This document shows positions 9,979-21,092 of a stretch of DNA of 64,000 nt, piece by piece. The first letter of the stretch is position 1, and each line of letters opens with the position of its first letter. Below the pieces are notes generated by a model. The model made no database searches. It saw only the letters and a list, made by a program, of their open reading frames with translations, and was not told the DNA's origin. The translations under genes and the position numbers were made by a program. The stretch spans positions 86,910,846 through 86,974,845 of the forward strand of contig NC_061862.1 of assembly GCF_907164915.1 (NCBI RefSeq). The letters are read 5' to 3'. The DNA comes from Impatiens glandulifera. Taxonomy: Eukaryota > Streptophyta > Magnoliopsida > Ericales > Balsaminaceae.

Positions 9979-10439
9979 ATGTAAATTTGATAAGATAGGA
10001 GATAATAATTTTTTAATAATTAAAAATGAGTTATGCATGTTCATATATATATAGAATAAAGTGTTATTCATTAAGTATATGAATGTTTTTTTTAAAAAAT
10101 TTTAATGTAAATACTAAAAATTTACATACTAATTTATAAAAATAAAATAATTATTTTGATTTATTTTTAAATAAATAAAATCAAGATAATTAACCACATT
10201 ACCAAAATCCAATTAAAACAATTAATTAGACTAATTATTGTGACAATTAAAGCTTAATTAATTAAAGAAAATTGTCAAAATAATAAAAATAAAATTATTT
10301 GGGATAAATATGGTACTAATTTATCTTAAAATAATTTTTTAAAAAATCAAGGTATTAAAATAAATAATTTAGGATGAACCCCAAAATTATTTATTTAACC
10401 CTAAAATATAAAGAAAAAAAATGATAAAATATTTGTCAT

Positions 10440-11900
10440 ATTTATATTAATATTTTGTGTATTTAAAATGATTAAAATTAAAGTCAAAAGGGTGGAAAAA
10501 AATCAATTTCAAACAAACTTTTAAAGTTTTAAAATAAAAATAAAATCTGCAATCTTGTGGTCGAAACTTTGAAGCTCGGCTGCAACAAGAACCGTGTCTA
10601 TCTGATGAGCGCTGGAATTTCATCCAACGCTCTAGACACGCCCGCGTAACTGGTTGTAACCGAGGAAGCGCACGCACATCGCACCGGATCGGCTAACTGA
10701 GCGTTAGCTTCGTTAGCTAGAACGTTGACGGAATGCCCGACCGCTAACGGACCATTGACAGGATGCTAGAACGCGCATGAAACGGCGTTGTTTCATGCGC
10801 CACCTTCTTCTCCAACGCAATCGCCGGAAAGGATAAAAATAGATCCACTTTTGATTCTCAAAAGTGGAACTTCCTCCACAGTCAACATTTTCTGCTGATT
10901 CAAAAGGTGAAATAATCATCATACTACGGTGATCATTTCTCTTATCTAAATAGGGATGATTCATCCATATTTCGACCAACTTGAGGAAGAACAGCCAAAT
11001 GATATTTTGGCTGATTCAATCCATTGAAGCCCACGACCGACCTTGGGCAGCTATAAATAGCCCCTAAATCAATCGAAAGCCAAGAGATCAACACTCTAGC
11101 TTCAAATCGAAAAATTAAAAAATCTGCCATTAAAGCTTCAAGCTTCTGAAATTTTTGAAATTTCGTTTCTAGCCTTTAAGCTTGGATCTAAGCATCTCAA
11201 AAGTTTCCCTAACGATCAAGGCGTTCTCCAATCCTTTTTAGGTTCCAATCACCCTCTAATTCATATTTACAGTTTGAATTTGAAAATTTTATATTTCAAA
11301 CTGCATAAGCTTGTATGTTTGTTGTTTATAGTGTTTTATGGTTGGAAATTCATTCTAGGATCATTTATGAACATTCTAGATAGGTTAGAAACAATCAATC
11401 AACCTAAAACAGAAAAATTCAAATTCAAATTTTAAAAATCAAACAAACGTATTTGATGTTTTGGGGTTAATTCTCTTGAACCACGGTTCAGAAAGCTTCC
11501 CAACATGATTGTAATCATGGTGGAAACTATTTGAATCGTGTTTGATCAATCCCGATCATGTTTGATAAAATTCAAAATTTTCAAAATAAATTAATTTTTT
11601 GAGTTCATGATTTGGTCAAAAACGAATTGTCAGTATTTTTGTTTTGGTATCAATAAAGTATATGATATATAATAAAATTATTAGATAACTCTTTTTTCTC
11701 CTCAAAACCGTTTTAAAATTAAAAAACGAAATTTTGATCACAAACTGTTTTGAATGATTTGATCATCATACAGATTGATTGATATTTTAAGATGATGATC
11801 AACATGTTCTTGGAGGGTTTTGTGAAGCTACCCAAACTCTTAGATCAAAATATTCAAGCTTAAAACAATGTTTTCAAAAATTGTACTTTTGTGTCCTGAG
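10440..11900 (+). mobile_element. LTR-like region of a gypsy-type element (remnant)
   Basis: A GC-richer block (10550-11100) with repeated short motifs (CTAACTGAGCGTTAG, CGTTAGCTAG, AAACGGCGTTGTTTC) leads to a TATA box CTATAAATAG at 11051 and a leader-like stretch. The block has a diverged - strand relative at about 55740-56400, which also has a CGGATC..CTAAC, an AAACGACGTCATTTC and a TATA box (56024-56033). Downstream both carry GATCATGTTTGATCAAA-type AT-rich sequence. This pattern is typical of long LTRs of plant Ty3/gypsy elements, but no coding domain, primer site or matching end is visible. Confidence 0.4.
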
Positions 11901-12586
11901 CAAAATGATCAATAATTTAGAGAAATAAGATTATAATCGTTTTTATGAATGGTTAATTATTATATTATTATGATTAAGATATTTTAAATTTATTAGTATT
12001 TATCAATTATTTATTAAAATGTTAAAATAAATATTTCTTACCTTATATAAATAATAATTGAAATGTAAATATATATATATATTAAAATATAAATAATCAA
12101 ATTTATAAAAAAAATAATTTAAAATATATATCAAAGTATAAATAATTTAATTTATACAAGTATTAATTTAAATATTTTAAATTTATAAATATAATAATAT
12201 ATTTTAATTAAATAAATAAATAAAAAAGACTGACATTAAAAACTAAACTAAGTTAAACTAAATTAGTAGTTTAAGAATGAATAAACAAATATATTAGTTT
12301 TGGAAATTGAAACGTCACTTTACCCACAACATGTCCATACATAATTTTTCTTATAACATTTACCTACTACTTCACTACTCAAATGAAAAGTAATTCAATT
12401 TCTTTATATATAAATATACATTACCATAAGTTAATTTATTACAGACCAATACATCAAACCTGTAAATGACATAAAAAAAAATATATATCAAATAAAAAAA
12501 TACAATTTATAATTTTAAAGTCAAAGTAAATATATATCAAACACCATTTGACGGAAAAAAGCCGGATTCATACACCATTTTGACAG
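11900..12586. other. AT-rich stretch without recognisable features
   Basis: Mostly A/T with short AT runs. I see no gene, RNA or repeat structure apart from low complexity. Confidence 0.6.
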
Positions 12587-13185
12587 TCAATGCCACGTGG
12601 CCTTAGTCAACGTCTTGACTTTCACAGCTGGCCCCAAAAGTATGGTACTAACATCAACTGTAAACGTGTCATACCTCAAGAAGAAGTCCACCAACATTTA
12701 ACCTAGACAAGAGTACCACCAGATTCTTCCCTGCACATTGCTTATTTCCGGCCGTCGGCTCCTCCGTCTCCCGTCCATTCGACCAATAAACATACTTCAA
12801 AAGCTTCTCTCCTTCGTCACCCATAAATCTATCTCCGACGAACTCCTCCGGATTCACGAATATCTTCGGCGGAAAGCTTCACGAAAGTACCGTCGAGGAT
12901 GTTACGTTTTTCAACCTTTGACGTATCGAAGAGGATAGGAAAGCTTACGGCGTCGAGAACAGCGACGACTTTTGGGTTTGGTGCCATGAATGGTCCCGGT
13001 GGCATGTTTGTTCGGAAGATGGTGGATTTGTATTTGTCGACTCTGGTTTTGAAGAATTCGTTGGGTCCTTGATTGTAATAGTAATCGAGACGGTCTTTGA
13101 TTGCTCCGATGAACGGAAGGCCATAGCTGCCGGGAATTTGCCGGAGAGGTAGGTTTGAGAAATCTGATTCTTTCACCGGAGACAT
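12587..13185 (-). pseudogene. CYP74 (fatty acid hydroperoxide-metabolising P450) with internal deletion
   Basis: From ATG 13185 the - strand gives the N-terminus of a CYP74 enzyme: LPLRQIPGSYGLPFIGAIKDR, then YYNQGPNEFF, STIFRTNMPPGPF and VVAVLDAVSFPILFD (about residues 1-110). After DGTF (near 12885) the reading jumps to the C-terminal part, PKIFVNPEEFVGDRF, LLKYVYWSNGRETEEPT and the heme-Cys motif NKQCAGKNLVVL, but one frame off. About 300 residues, including the I-helix region, are gone. A second frame slip near 12690 separates the last segment (FLRYDTF...), which ends at 12587-12589. The family includes allene oxide synthases, hydroperoxide lyases and divinyl ether synthases of oxylipin metabolism. 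N-terminal wording is closest to the CYP74C group as I remember it. It cannot be functional. It lies inside nested element 2. Confidence 0.85.
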
Positions 13186-14855
13186 TTTATTTGTAATTTG
13201 TATTTCAAAGTTGATGGATTTTTGGTAATGTGGGATGGCATGTATTTTCTTACTATTTATAGTAGATAAGAGAAAGAACATGTTTTAAACTTTTTAACCT
13301 CTAAAGTTTGTTCTTATTTTTATTCTGACCCTCAAATCTAAAATCATTGAATTTGGAGTGTCACCCTTAAAGTAACATGCATGCAAGCCATGCCAATCTT
13401 GTGAACATTGATTAGTTGAGAGCTGGTCAACAACATTGACATGAATAGTAAAATCAAATTTTATATTAATAAATAAAATTCTTTCAAAGTCAATTTAAAA
13501 ATCAAGAATTCAACTCACAAAACATTGAATTAGTTTCATTAAAAAGAATTGACGATAAAAACAAAGAAAAGTATAATTTTCTATAGACTTACCAAAATGT
13601 CTCTAGTTCTAGAAATTAATTGAACATATTTGTGTTTTTCTTACAAAAATAAGTTTTCCTATTTTAACAAATTATTTTCCCATTTGATTAGTGAATATTG
13701 GCTAATTTATTCTCCTTGCCCTAATTGCTAAGTGACATATGCTTGCTTGTTCACTAATACATTACTAAATTAAAATGGTTTCACCCAATAAGAAAAGAGA
13801 GTAAAACATTATTAAATTAGCCACTAATAGAGCAATTAATTAATTAAAGTTCATTCTCTTTATCTCTGCCTATCAAAATCAAGTCAATTATGTTACAAAA
13901 TTTAGTAGTACAAGTATTAATTAAGAAGATGATTAAAGAAATTCAATTTAATTAAGTAAAAGTTTTTGCATTGACCACTCTTCATCTAAATAAAAACTTA
14001 GTCACGATTTCCAGCCCCTCATATGGGTGACTCGCCTATATTTCAATTCATCCAATATTGTTGGGTAGATATGTGTTTGTTTATCGATATCGATATTGTT
14101 CTCTCGAGTTTGTGTGCACCTTCGACAATAAAATTGGCTTTGGAGTGATCATTATTTTATCGGGTTGTTTTGTTTTAGATTTTCTTATCTCAATCATTAT
14201 TTTTAAAAAAAATTATTATATATGTTTGTTAAAAAATATAATAATAATAAAATTAATCTATATCATCTTTATATTGAAATAAACATTTATCCAAAATCAT
14301 CTACAATATCATGATATCATGATTTTATAATAAAAAAATACATAATTTGTCGATTTTAATTAGTACCCATTTTTTTTCTACACGAGTAATATTTTGTTTT
14401 AGTGCTTTGAATAAATGAATGAGACTATATTTTACAAATTTACTTTTAAGTTTCTTGTACTTTTCGCTAGCTTGAATCCCTTGACCATAATAAATATTTG
14501 AATAATATGCCAAATAGAAAAGTATTATTAAGCACGGCAAAGAGAAATTGGAAAGTAATTTGATATTGAAACTGTTCAAGTTTGGCTGTCCACGGCGGCG
14601 ATGCCACATGTGCGATAGGACTGCCAGCGTGGCTTTCTCATCATTCAACCTTTGTAATACTATAAACTAATCACAAAATTAGCACGTGAATAATGTGATT
14701 AAAATTGTCACTAATTTTTTCTTGTTTATTTATATTAAGTATAAGATGAGGAAATATTATTGATTAATTACCAGTTATCCTAAGGAGAGGACAAGACTAT
14801 ATAATTTATTTACTCATTTCATGTAATACGATTAATCAATTATTATTTATAATTA
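13186..14855. other. Intergenic DNA without a supported gene
   Basis: The sequence just right of the CYP74 start (13186-13290) looks like its former 5' region. The remainder is AT-rich; an open frame on the - strand at 14325-14648 has no family signature and biased low-complexity composition. Confidence 0.5.
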
Positions 14856-15373
14856 CTAGCATGTATCCCGTGCATTTGCAGGAATAATAAAATAAAAAAC
14901 TGTGAAAAAAATATTACAGTAACATTTTTATGGAAGGTCAACCCACAATCCGACTCAAGTATCCATTTACTCTCACATATATTCAAATTAACCACAGCTC
15001 TCGTCTCGGCAATCCGAACACTTTAAAAATTAAGCATCATTATATATATATATAGATATAGATTAGTTAGTTAAAAAGTTGAACTTATATTGTTAAAATG
15101 TCACGCATTTATGAAATTTTGGGTTGAATTTAAAATATAAAGTGTTATTATCCTATTTGGTTAAAAGGTTGTACTTGTTTTTGTTAGGTTGCAAGTTCGA
15201 ACCATACCTATAACATTTTTAATTTTATTTTTAACCGTTTTAAGTTTATGGGCGGGTCAACCCACAATCCGACCCAAGTATTCATTTACTCTCACATATA
15301 TTCAAATTAACCACAACTCTCGACCCGGCAATCCGGACACTTTAAAAATTAAGCATCATTATATATATATAGA
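14856..15373 (-). mobile_element. Non-autonomous Helitron, 518 bp
   Basis: On the - strand the element opens with TCTATATATATATAATGATGC and closes with GCAAATGCACGGGATACATGCTAG, the plant Helitron 5' TC and 3' CTAG ends. It lies exactly between an A and a T, the Helitron insertion rule. The GCAAATGC with nearby CCTGC/GCACGG is the weak terminal hairpin. The 5' segment occurs twice in tandem (15373-15242 and about 15050-14936). Between them sits a tRNA-like GGTTGCAAGTTCGAACC (RNA polymerase III B-box look). No Rep/helicase coding. Related pieces: 58180-58746 and 47935-48085. Confidence 0.75.
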
Positions 15374-15429
15374 TTATATATTTACATAAATACACAAAAA
15401 TATTTAGAGTGAATATATCATCCCCCTTT

Positions 15430-16440
15430 TGATTTCTTCTGAGTCTGCTCCTAGTTGACTCACAACCATCTTCCTCCTTGTCCCGACGACTTCCCTCTAC
15501 CTGATCTTCCCCTCGGTTGTTTTCCCCATTTTAACAACATTAGCATCTTCTATTCATTTGTCTACTGTATTCTTGAGGTAGTTTGTTACTTCGGAAATTT
15601 GCATGTCGATAGTATCAATCTTTGTAGAGAGATCAACGTGTTGGTCGTAGTTGGTTTTGAGCAGAATGGATTTCAGCCGAGTCATGGACTCCTTGATGAT
15701 GGTTACCTCAATAAAACTCCTCGATACTTGGTTAAGGATTTGATCCTACACTACAGTTGTCGAGGCCGAAGCCTTTGAGGTAGCAACCGACTGCTCCTTG
15801 AGGGAATCCAGCTCACCAAAAATAGCGGCAACACTCTGTTGTAGAGGCGCAATGACGTCTTGCATCAGACTTCGAAGATCCACCGTTCCTCGAGATGACT
15901 CCTCTAGAGAGTGGGGAACCGACTGTTCCAGATGGGAACCTGCAGGAAGTATCTAAAGGGGAGTAATATGAATACTTTCCTAAATGGCCGATAGAGCTGG
16001 GTCCTTTGAAGATGAGGAAGCTCGAGAAGACGACACATTAACCAGCGCTCAGGATCCGCAACTAACTTCCTAAATCTCTGCGCATATTTCATTAATAATC
16101 TTAGATGGCTCTTCAGAATGATTTGAAGTTGCTCGAGGAAGTTGTTGCTCAGTCGGAAGGGATTGTTGCTCGGATGTAGAAGGGTTCTTCTCGGCAGTCG
16201 GACTGGGTTCCGGCTCAGAATCTGATGATATCAGCATAGTACCCTAAGACAGCTCCTTCTCAAGAGCAGGAGAGGAGAGCTGACCAGCAGATTCAAAAGA
16301 CTCATTCTTGAAAGTAGGGGAGGAATGTTGCTCAGGAGCTTCAAAGGACTCCTTCTCATGAGCAGAGGAGGGTTCCTTCTCATGAGCAGGGGATAAGTGG
16401 TGCTTAGCAGCTTGTGAAACGGTTTCACTAAAACCTACTG
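15430..16440 (-). pseudogene. Degenerate env-position ORF of element 2, C-terminal half
   Basis: The - strand reads a repeat-like stretch with HEKEPSSAHEKESFEAPEQ and SAGQLSSPALEKE (P/E/S-rich), then a long helical part: SLMQDVIAPLQQSVAAIFGEL, SMTRLKSILLKTNYDQHVDL and IDTIDMQISEVTNYLKNTV, then DANVVKMGK. The order (acidic repeats, coiled coil, D-x-N-x-VK-x-G near the end) parallels 3830-5040 of element 1. About eight stops interrupt it, mainly TAG where Gln would fit, plus frame shifts near 16060 and 15920. The N-terminal domain is missing: the ORF starts abruptly after the truncated 5' LTR. Confidence 0.6.
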
Positions 16441-16459
16441 CTTAGCAGTTATGGGGAAG

Positions 16460-16756
16460 TTGTTGTTGTTGAAGTTTACTTTACTGTAGGCAACCCTACT
16501 ACCAACGCGTCTTCAGCTCTACTGACGTCAGCTCAACTGTCAGCGTCTCATGAGTTGTACATACGCATTAAACAATTGCATAACTTAGTTTTATTCATTT
16601 AATAACGCATCATCAAAACAATGTCGTATTGATTAAACTTAGTTTTATTGTCCTAAATTCATTTTAATCAATTGAAATGTTTTTTTAATTTAACTTAATT
16701 AATTATTTCTATATTAATTAAATTTCCCTTTTTTCTTTCTTTAATTTAATCTAACA
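16460..16756 (-). mobile_element. 5' LTR stub of element 2
   Basis: From TGTTAGATTAAATT at 16756 leftwards the sequence matches 9781-9500 closely until AACTTCAACA, where the 39-bp array should begin. Instead the env-position ORF follows. Thus array, promoter, R/U5, gag and pol were lost between LTR and ORF. Confidence 0.75.
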
Positions 16757-16960
16757 GAAAGTGTAGAAGCGGCTGAAGCCGAGTCACCAGTTGTTCCAAA
16801 GGAGGTGTGGAAGCAGTTAAAGCCGAGGCATCAATTGTTCTGAATCCGAAGGTAGGGGCACCACTTGCTCTAAAATCAAAGAAACTATCGGAAGACGATG
16901 ACGTTGGGGTTAGGGTTTGAAGAAGACATAGGAAATGATGAACCGAACGACGAAAAGGAT
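16757..16960 (-). pseudogene. FG-repeat nucleoporin-like fragment, proximal part
   Basis: On the - strand, a leader-like CT-rich stretch (17040-16940) is followed by ATG near 16927 and a short Asn/Pro-rich start. After a frame slip come SSSSDSFFDF, SGAPTFGFRT, ASALTASTP and FGTTGDSASAASTLS, FG-type spacer sequence as in nucleoporin Nup62-like N-termini. It stops at the target site of element 2 and resumes in frame at 8200. It lies 160-370 bp inside the 5' LTR of the TRIM-like element. Confidence 0.6.
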
Positions 16961-17118
16961 GAGGTAGTGAACGGCGCAAAGGAGAATAGCGAAGAGGAAG
17001 AGGAAAAAAAAGAAATGGAGAGAGGTAGTATAACTTTATTTGAGCCCCCCATCAATGGATAAATTAATCATTGATGGAGGCAGCGGAAGACTATATTATG
17101 TGCTTAAAGACAAAATTT

Positions 17119-17311
17119 TAGTTCTGATACAATGTAAGAATATATAGAAGGAGAATTGATTTCTGATTTAAATAGAGTAGGTCTCTCGTATACACATTAA
17201 GTAGACTTATAAGGAAACTAATATAATATGATAATATAATATCGATATTTTACAGATATATTATCTTTATATTATATTTCCAATATATTAAAATTTATTA
17301 TATTTATTAAA
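17119..17311 (-). mobile_element. 5' LTR and primer-binding site of the FG-carrying TRIM-like element
   Basis: The - strand LTR (17311-17133) ends TTCTTACA and is followed at once by TTGTATCAGAAC, close to the copia primer-binding site TGGTATCAGAGC complementary to initiator tRNA-Met. The next bases, TAGTCTTCCGCTGCC (about 17098-17084), also occur near the same place in the TRIM at 36039-37137 (TAGTCTTTCGCTGCC), so they belong to one family. Confidence 0.7.
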
Positions 17312-17491
17312 TTCAACTCTTAAATAGAATCATATATTTGAGAGAATTGTATATTTAACTTGTATCAAGATAGATTGATTTTGTTTCAAGACGGTGGATT
17401 GAGTAATTAAAGGATAATATATTGTTTCACATGTTTTTATCATCATTGTACCATAAATACTTTTGAATACAATGATATAATATATAATAAT

Positions 17492-17522
<31 letters not shown>

Positions 17523-17695
17523 ATGATGCTTAGAGTCAACAAGTATCAAATTAATCCACGCCGTCAACATGTATAATCTACTTAGGGCATTTGTAGCAGA
17601 ATTCTTAAAATGTGTTATATCTCTATTATGAAGATAAAGTTGTAAAAAAAATGCTTTATCAAATTCCTTATCCTTATAATTTTTTAGGGATGATG

Positions 17696-18173
17696 TGTTA
17701 GAATTTTTAGGGTCACTTGTATATTAAATAATTGTGCATATGTCATATTTAATATAAGCCAAAATAATGTGATCTAATGTGAAATTAAGTTTATGGCTTA
17801 TAGGTGTATTTGTCATGAATATAAAGTGAGGATACCTAAGTGAAATTTCTAATTTTATGAAGGGGCTAAATTAGAAATTGTCAAACCATAATAACTAACT
17901 TATTGTTGGTTATATGTAACGATAATGGTCCCCATTTGATGTAAGGTCAATTCTCCTTTGCATCCCCATCAACAGAGAGAGAAAATTATTGACTTACTCA
18001 TCAAATGGAAGAACCATTCCACATAAAGAAAGTCTAAAGAAATAGAAGATTAGAGACTTTTTCTATTACAAGGAAAGAGAAGATTCATGCGATTAATTAA
18101 GGTACGCTTCTTCCGCATTCAGATTTTAATTTCTCACACATTAAATTAGGATCTAATTAGGATAATTCTAACA
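17696..18173. mobile_element. Solo LTR, 478 bp, with perfect target duplication
   Basis: Starts TGTTAGAAT and ends ATTCTAACA, a 9-bp perfect inverted end. It is flanked on both sides by TGATG (17691-17695 and 18174-18178). This is the footprint of LTR-LTR recombination of a copia-type element. No internal sequence remains. Confidence 0.85.
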
Positions 18174-18417
18174 TGATGAACAGTGAATCTTTATATTTAG
18201 GGATTACTGTAGCATTCTTAAATAATAAAATAATATATTTTCTCTTTCATGGCTAACCATCCCGCAAATTCTCTTTTCATTTTTAACAATCCCGCCATTA
18301 TTTTTCTCCGCCATTTTTTTCCTTTAGTTGCTATTTTTCCTAGATCTCTCCCATTTTTCTTAGATCAATAATCTATTTTCTCCCATTTCTATCATTGATA
18401 TTTCTCCAATTATACGA

Positions 18418-18708
18418 ATGGCGGGAGGAGTAGATAATGAAGTGTATAATAAAATATTTCAATCTCAAACTAGTGGTGGTGATTATGATCAGTTTTATGT
18501 CAACTTATGAGTTCAATGAGCTGTAGACTACAAAAAGGCTCGAAGTAAGAACTTCTCTCCAGAAGAGGACCTTCTATTGGTTTCTGCTTGGCTTAACACA
18601 AGTATTGATCTAATTCATGGAACGGATCAAACCAATAGTCAATACTGGAGCAAGGTAGGAGCATATTACAAGGAAGTCATAGAAAAGACTAAGTATGGGC
18701 AATGATCC
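18418..18708 (+). pseudogene. PIF/Harbinger ORF1 (Myb/SANT-like) fragment
   Basis: From ATG 18418 the frame encodes a Gly/Asn/Gln start, then after two stops (near 18508 and 18517) SKNFSPEEDLLLVSAWLNTS, DLIHGTDQTNSQYWSKV and YYKEVIEK. This is the trihelix/SANT-like DNA-binding domain of plant PIF ORF1 proteins (consensus F-x-x-E-E-D-x-L-L-V-S-A-W-L). It ends at the fusion point with the transposase fragment on the other strand. Confidence 0.75.
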
Positions 18709-19010
18709 ATTCGGTTGGACAATTTTTCCACTTCCAATGCATACAATCTATGCTACCCAACATTCTTGGAAAGCCACGAACTTCACCAGTTTTAAGTAAT
18801 CTTGTAATATCCTCTGAGTTTGGTTTTCGTAGATAGACATGACCAAAAATATCAATGACTGATTGAACAAAATACCTTAGACATTTTATAGTTGTGGTTT
18901 CTCCAATATGTATGTACTCATCCATGAAAATCTGTTGTTACCCTATAAGACAACATTCGCAATGCTGCAGTGATTTTCTGAAGTGATGATAAACCTTATT
19001 TGCCAGCAAA
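18709..19010 (-). pseudogene. PIF/Harbinger transposase fragment (DDE_Tnp_4 type)
   Basis: The - strand encodes GLSSLQKITAALRMLSYRV, then after a frame slip DEYIHIGETTTIKCLRYFV, RKPNSEDITRLL and RGFPRMLGSIDCMHWKWKNCP. The last holds the first catalytic Asp in GSIDC-MHW. The rest of the DDE domain is gone: the sequence stops after NCPTEW where ORF1 is joined. Confidence 0.85.
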
Positions 19011-19240
19011 ATTTTTTTTTTTTTTTGTTGAAAGTAAGGCTCGTGAAAAGTTGTTTGTTTGAAGGAATATTTAAATATATATGAATAAGTAATTAAGTGG
19101 TTGAGGTGGTTGAAAAGTTGGTTGTTTTAATGAATATTTAAATGATATATGAATAAAAGGAAGTTAATGTAGAATAATTTATATTTTGATTCTCTAAAAT
19201 AGAGATATTGTTATTTTATATTATTTTTAGTGATTCTTAT

Positions 19241-19399
19241 CAGGTATTTTCTGATTCTTAATTAAATTTTGTTTCCCTAACTATATATATTTATATATGT
19301 TTTCTTACCATATATCATCTTAAAAAAATTATCTATATTAATATTAATTCAAGATATAAACAATTTTCTTTTTGTTATTAATGCACCCACCTTCATAAT

Positions 19400-19431
<32 letters not shown>

Positions 19432-19629
19432 CATTTTTCTAGTTATAAATGTAACTAACTTTATAATTTTATATTTATTTTATTTATATATAATATATAC
19501 ATAAACAATATATATATTTTTATAAATGTATCTATCTTAATAACTTTTATATTTATTTTATTTATAAATATATATAAAACAATTTATTTGTTATACATGC
19601 ACCTACTTTCATATATATTACATATTTAT

Positions 19630-19660
<31 letters not shown>

Positions 19661-20126
19661 TCATCATTAATTTTATATAAATATATTTTATCTTTTATTA
19701 TACATTTTTTTCTCATCAAATATAAATATATATATATATATATATAATATTTCTTTATGAGTAAAAATAAATTTTTGATTAATATAAAATTTAACTAATT
19801 GATAATAAAATACAAAATGTATATATACATACACAAAATAATAAAATTATTTTAAAAATATAAAGTGGTCTTAAAGTATTAACATTTTATTATTAAGACC
19901 AAGATTTGAATCCTAAACATGCAAATATTTAAATATATATTCTTGATTATAAATATATTTTATATTATATTTTTCTCTCACTAATAATATAAAATATATA
20001 AAATATATATTGTATTATTAATAATTATATATATAATAACACTATAATATATATATATATATATAAAGTTTGTATAAATGGTAAATAATAATATCTAATT
20101 TTTTTCAAAATTATTTTCTCTCTATA

Positions 20127-20157
<31 letters not shown>

Positions 20158-20207
20158 TCTCTAATCATTTAAAATATATATATATATATTATCAATAATT
20201 TTTATAT

Positions 20208-20243
<36 letters not shown>

Positions 20244-20332
20244 AATATATTAAATGTAGTTAGCTTATATATATTATATTATTTTTTATCATTAATATTT
20301 TATTTTTTATCCGACATTTTTTCTCTCATATT

Positions 20333-20374
<42 letters not shown>
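19241..20374. other. AT-rich, microsatellite-rich stretch
   Basis: Many (AT)n runs of 20-35 bases (for example around 19400, 19640, 20125, 20220 and 20340) in AT-rich DNA. No gene seen. Confidence 0.7.
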
Positions 20375-20528
20375 GTAATGATGAGAGCATGAGAAATTTT
20401 GACAAGAATGTGTAGAGAATGATTTTATCTTTTATATAAAATCTCTCCTATTTTTACAATCCACTTAGAAAGAGTGACAATTATTCCCTACACATTCATG
20501 TCAAGATTTTCCCGCTCCCTATTATTCC
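20375..20528. mobile_element. Fold-back MITE, about 154 bp
   Basis: The left arm GAGAAATTTTGACAAGAATG and TGTAGAGAAT is mirrored by ATTCCCTACACATTC and ATGTCAAGATTTTC on the right, giving arms of about 45 bp with a short AT-rich loop. No coding. Confidence 0.65.
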
Positions 20529-20834
20529 TCACTCTCTATATATAATATTTTCTTTATAAGTATAAATAATTTTTTGGTTAATATAAAAATTAACTAATTG
20601 ATAATAAATATTAAATACAAAATATATATAAATACACAAAATAATAAAATTATTTCAACAATCATAAGTGGTTTAGTATTTTAAGTATTCACATTTCATG
20701 CTAAGACTAGTGATCGAATTCCAAAATATGCAAATTTATAATTACAAGAATGCATTCTTGAATATAATATATGGTAGCGTAACTTTTAAATAAATGATAG
20801 GCATCTGAAAGTGTGACGCCGAATTTAGTGGTTG

Positions 20835-21092
20835 GTTTGACAAACATTTGAAAGTATGAGGTCACGAGATGGAGGTCGGGTGGTGAGTGGTTTGTCGAGT
20901 GTGAAATCAAAATTAATGGATAGTTTAACGAGCATTTGAAAGTGTGAGGTTACGAGATGGAGGTCGGGGTGATGGGTGGTTTATCGAGTGTGAGGTCGGA
21001 ATTAACGATTAGTTTGACGAGTATTTGAAAGTGTAAGGTCACGAGATAAAAGTCGGGTGGTGGTGATTTGTCGAGTATGAGGTCAAAATTTA
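20835..21092. repeat. 88-bp tandem repeat, three copies
   Basis: Units start GTTTGACAAACATTTGAAAG (20835), GTTTAACGAGCATTTGAAAG (20923) and GTTTGACGAGTATTTGAAAG (21012). Each contains GGTCACGAGATGGAGGTCGG-like and GTTTGTCGAGTGTGAGGTC-like blocks. GC content is higher than the surroundings. Confidence 0.8.

Larger units (their letters stand above)
8201..16756 (-). mobile_element. Sirevirus-like copia element 2 (nested, rearranged), 8.56 kb
   Basis: On the - strand the left end closes an LTR with CAATCCTAGCA and the right end opens one with TGTTAGATTAAATTAAAG. The flanks are GAAGG (8196-8200) and GAAAG (16757-16761), a 5-bp target duplication with one mismatch. Internal order on the - strand is: 5' LTR stub (16756-16460), degenerate env-position ORF (16440-15430), Helitron (15373-14856), unrelated AT-rich DNA with a CYP74 pseudogene and a gypsy-like LTR, polypurine tract (9796-9782), and full 3' LTR (9781-8201). 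gag and pol are missing, as in element 1. The extra 5 kb between the ORF and the polypurine tract must be later insertions. Confidence 0.7.
17583..19240. mobile_element. PIF/Harbinger transposon remnant
   Basis: Contains remains of both genes of this superfamily, ORF1 (18418-18708, +) and transposase (18709-19010, -), brought together by a deletion. TTAGGGCATTTGTAGCAGAATTCTTA at 17583 resembles TTAGGGATTACTGTAGCATTCTTA at 18197. The right part has CTCTAAAATAGAG at 19191, a typical subterminal motif. Exact ends are not determined. A solo LTR is nested at 17696-18173. Confidence 0.6.

Noticed and set aside
14325..14648. - strand open frame of 107 residues
   Set aside because: Low-complexity, K/I/L-rich composition of AT-rich DNA, no recognisable motif.
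19380..20380. Centromeric or satellite DNA
   Set aside because: Only simple AT microsatellites, no longer repeating unit.
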